From Rhodothermia bacterium (GTDB taxonomy: Bacteria > Bacteroidota > Rhodothermia > Rhodothermales > JABDKH01): a stretch of 13,987 nucleotides of DNA. Numbering within the stretch: position 1 is the first letter of the stretch; each line of letters begins with the position of its first letter. The translations under genes were made by a program, and so were the position numbers. The DNA lies in assembly GCA_030431165.1 (NCBI GenBank), contig JAUIJQ010000023.1, positions 1 to 13,987 of the forward strand, given 5' to 3'. Of this stretch, positions 13,860-13,987 are shown in pieces. The notes under the pieces were generated by a model that had not been told where the DNA came from, searched no databases, and saw only the letters and a program-made list of their open reading frames with translations.

Positions 13860-13880
13860 CGGTACTGTCAGCACTGACAG
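13852..13880. repeat. Interleaved direct and inverted repeats at the end of hpf
   Basis: AGCACTGAC occurs at 13852-13860 and again at 13870-13878. CTGTCAG (13865-13871) is the exact reverse complement of CTGACAG (13874-13880), giving a 6-bp hairpin with a GCAC loop. The first copy overlaps the hpf stop codon. No T run follows, so this is a poor intrinsic terminator. It may be an operator or an mRNA end structure. Confidence 0.5.
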
Positions 13881-13979
13881 GCGTGACGAACGCGAGAACA
13901 AGTCCGTTTAACTCGTCAGGCGAATTTTCGCAGCTTCGATACGACGCGCGAGACGTGGTGCACTGAGAGGTTGATCGCG

Positions 13980-13987
13980 ATGATTGC
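13980..13987 (+). CDS. Possible start of a further gene, cut by the window edge
   Basis: ATG at 13980 is preceded by GAGAGG at 13965-13970, a good Shine-Dalgarno match nine bases upstream. Only two full codons are visible (Met-Ile), so neither the gene nor its function can be established. Confidence 0.35.

Overview
The window is about 14 kb of GC-rich chromosomal sequence from a Bacteroidota-type bacterium. The main evidence is one very large gene for SprA, the outer-membrane translocon of the type IX secretion system, which is known from Bacteroidota and relatives. Very acidic proteins, high GC and scarce Shine-Dalgarno motifs suggest the Rhodothermia/Balneolia side of the phylum. That placement is inference, because no rRNA or other marker is present. 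Gene content is mostly core, and I see no insertion sequence, phage gene, integrase, CRISPR array, tRNA or rRNA.

Layout, left to right. (1) Positions 1-2178 hold the 3' part of a class A penicillin-binding protein, cut by the window edge, with intact transpeptidase motifs and an odd charged C-terminal tail. (2) A 319-base gap follows, with a 13-bp tandem repeat (three copies) and inverted repeats. (3) sprA (2498-10429) is followed 18 bases later by lipB, whose end overlaps a small, strongly acidic gene of unknown function; these three look like one transcription unit. (4) A DUF423 membrane protein gene converges on that unit, and the two opposing stop codons share the palindrome CTAG. (5) A divergent intergenic region leads to a cold-shock-domain gene. 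(6) An unknown 151-residue protein, ybeY and a short hpf follow on the plus strand, and a further gene may begin at the right edge.

Functionally the left half is cell envelope: peptidoglycan synthesis, the type IX translocon and a membrane protein. lipB, for lipoate attachment to dehydrogenase and glycine-cleavage subunits, sits directly behind sprA. The right half is RNA and ribosome upkeep: a cold-shock protein, the rRNA endoribonuclease YbeY and the hibernation factor HPF, with an unknown protein directly upstream of ybeY.

I found no clear new defence or mobile system. The points most worth a second look are the two unknown proteins, the charged insert in SprA, the tail of the penicillin-binding protein and several small intergenic repeats. 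Promoter and terminator calls are by eye and weak.
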